Shown here one piece after another: positions 4,959 through 5,102 of a DNA stretch of 5,102 nucleotides. Both the position numbers and the translations under genes were made by a program. The stretch comes from Gemmatimonadota bacterium (lineage in GTDB: Bacteria; Gemmatimonadota; Gemmatimonadetes; Longimicrobiales; Longimicrobiaceae). The notes under the pieces were generated by a model. The model was given only the letters and a program-made list of their open reading frames with translations. It made no database searches and had not been told where the DNA came from. Where the stretch lies: assembly GCA_019348475.1 (NCBI GenBank), contig JAHWJJ010000362.1, forward strand, positions 1 through 5,102. The letters are read 5' to 3'. How positions within the stretch are numbered: the stretch's first letter is position 1; each line of letters begins with the position of its first letter.

Positions 4959-5102
4959 ATGCCCGAATCCTCATACACCCGCTCCGCCGAATTCTACGAC
5001 CTGGTCTACGGCCACAAGGCGTACGGCGACGAGGCGGAGCGGGTCCACGACCGCATCCAGGCGCACCTGCGCTCCGGCGGCAGCGCGCTGCTGGACGTGG
5101 GA
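4959..5102 (+). CDS. Class I SAM-dependent methyltransferase, N-terminal part (3' end outside window)
   Basis: Forty-eight residues are visible, starting MPESSYTRSAEFYDLVYG. The phrase SAEFYDLVYGHKAYGDEAERV is the usual N-terminal helix region of small class I methyltransferases (YDLVY-type). The window ends in ALLDVG, the beginning of motif I (typically LLDVGCGTG), which binds S-adenosylmethionine. The ATG at 4959 lies 4 bp after the acetyltransferase stop, so the two are probably one transcript. No strong Shine-Dalgarno is seen; the start may rely on coupling to upstream translation. The substrate is unknown, and the fold call rests on the short N-terminal pattern only. Confidence 0.75.
   Translation, partial: MPESSYTRSAEFYDLVYGHKAYGDEAERVHDRIQAHLRSGGSALLDVG

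Noticed and set aside
1..5102. A new multi-gene defence or mobile system
   Set aside because: Apart from the common VapBC-type module, the genes are unrelated housekeeping, metabolic or signalling types on both strands. No transposase, integrase, nuclease-helicase set or attachment repeats are seen.

Overview
This is a GC-rich, gene-dense bacterial window with four complete protein genes that have recognisable domains, one less certain small gene, and two genes cut by the window edges. Codon use is strongly G/C-ending. The mix of genes and the GC-rich intergenic palindromes would fit a soil bacterium such as a Gemmatimonadota (Longimicrobium-like) lineage. That placement is a low-confidence impression, because no rRNA or other phylogenetic marker is present.

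Layout, left to right. (1) Positions 2-310 hold the C-terminal part of deoxyribose-phosphate aldolase (deoC, +), including both of its active-site lysines, followed by a terminator-like hairpin. (2) Positions 434-1134 hold a two-gene toxin-antitoxin module (+). A 97-residue VapB-like antitoxin overlaps a 136-residue PIN-domain (VapC-family) RNase toxin by 4 nt. It has its own promoter-like sequence, a perfect palindrome just upstream that could be the operator, a very strong Shine-Dalgarno and a strong downstream hairpin. (3) Positions 1337-2506 on the minus strand hold a complete short/branched-chain type acyl-CoA dehydrogenase, convergent with the toxin. (4) A 359-bp divergent gap carries a degenerate 8-bp tandem repeat (TCACnnnn, six units). 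(5) Positions 2866-3945 (+) hold a soluble Hanks-type Ser/Thr protein kinase with unusual motif variants (YRD for HRD, DFD for DFG, a degraded glycine loop) and a very acidic insert. (6) A 454-bp non-coding stretch contains a terminator-like hairpin, an AT-rich patch, a GC-rich element with 17-nt perfect inverted arms, a promoter-like sequence followed at once by a hairpin, and a second copy of the TCAC octamer repeat. (7) Positions 4400-4954 (+) hold a RimJ/RimL-type GNAT acetyltransferase. Four bases after its stop, a class I SAM-dependent methyltransferase begins and runs off the window.

The genes do not form one pathway. The toxin and antitoxin clearly work together, and the acetyltransferase and methyltransferase are probably co-transcribed. 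deoC (deoxynucleoside catabolism), the acyl-CoA dehydrogenase (fatty or branched-chain acyl oxidation) and the kinase (signalling) look like independent chromosomal genes. I see no mobile element, CRISPR array, RNA gene or clearly new multi-gene system. The most unusual items are the divergent kinase and the structured repeats in the intergenic regions.
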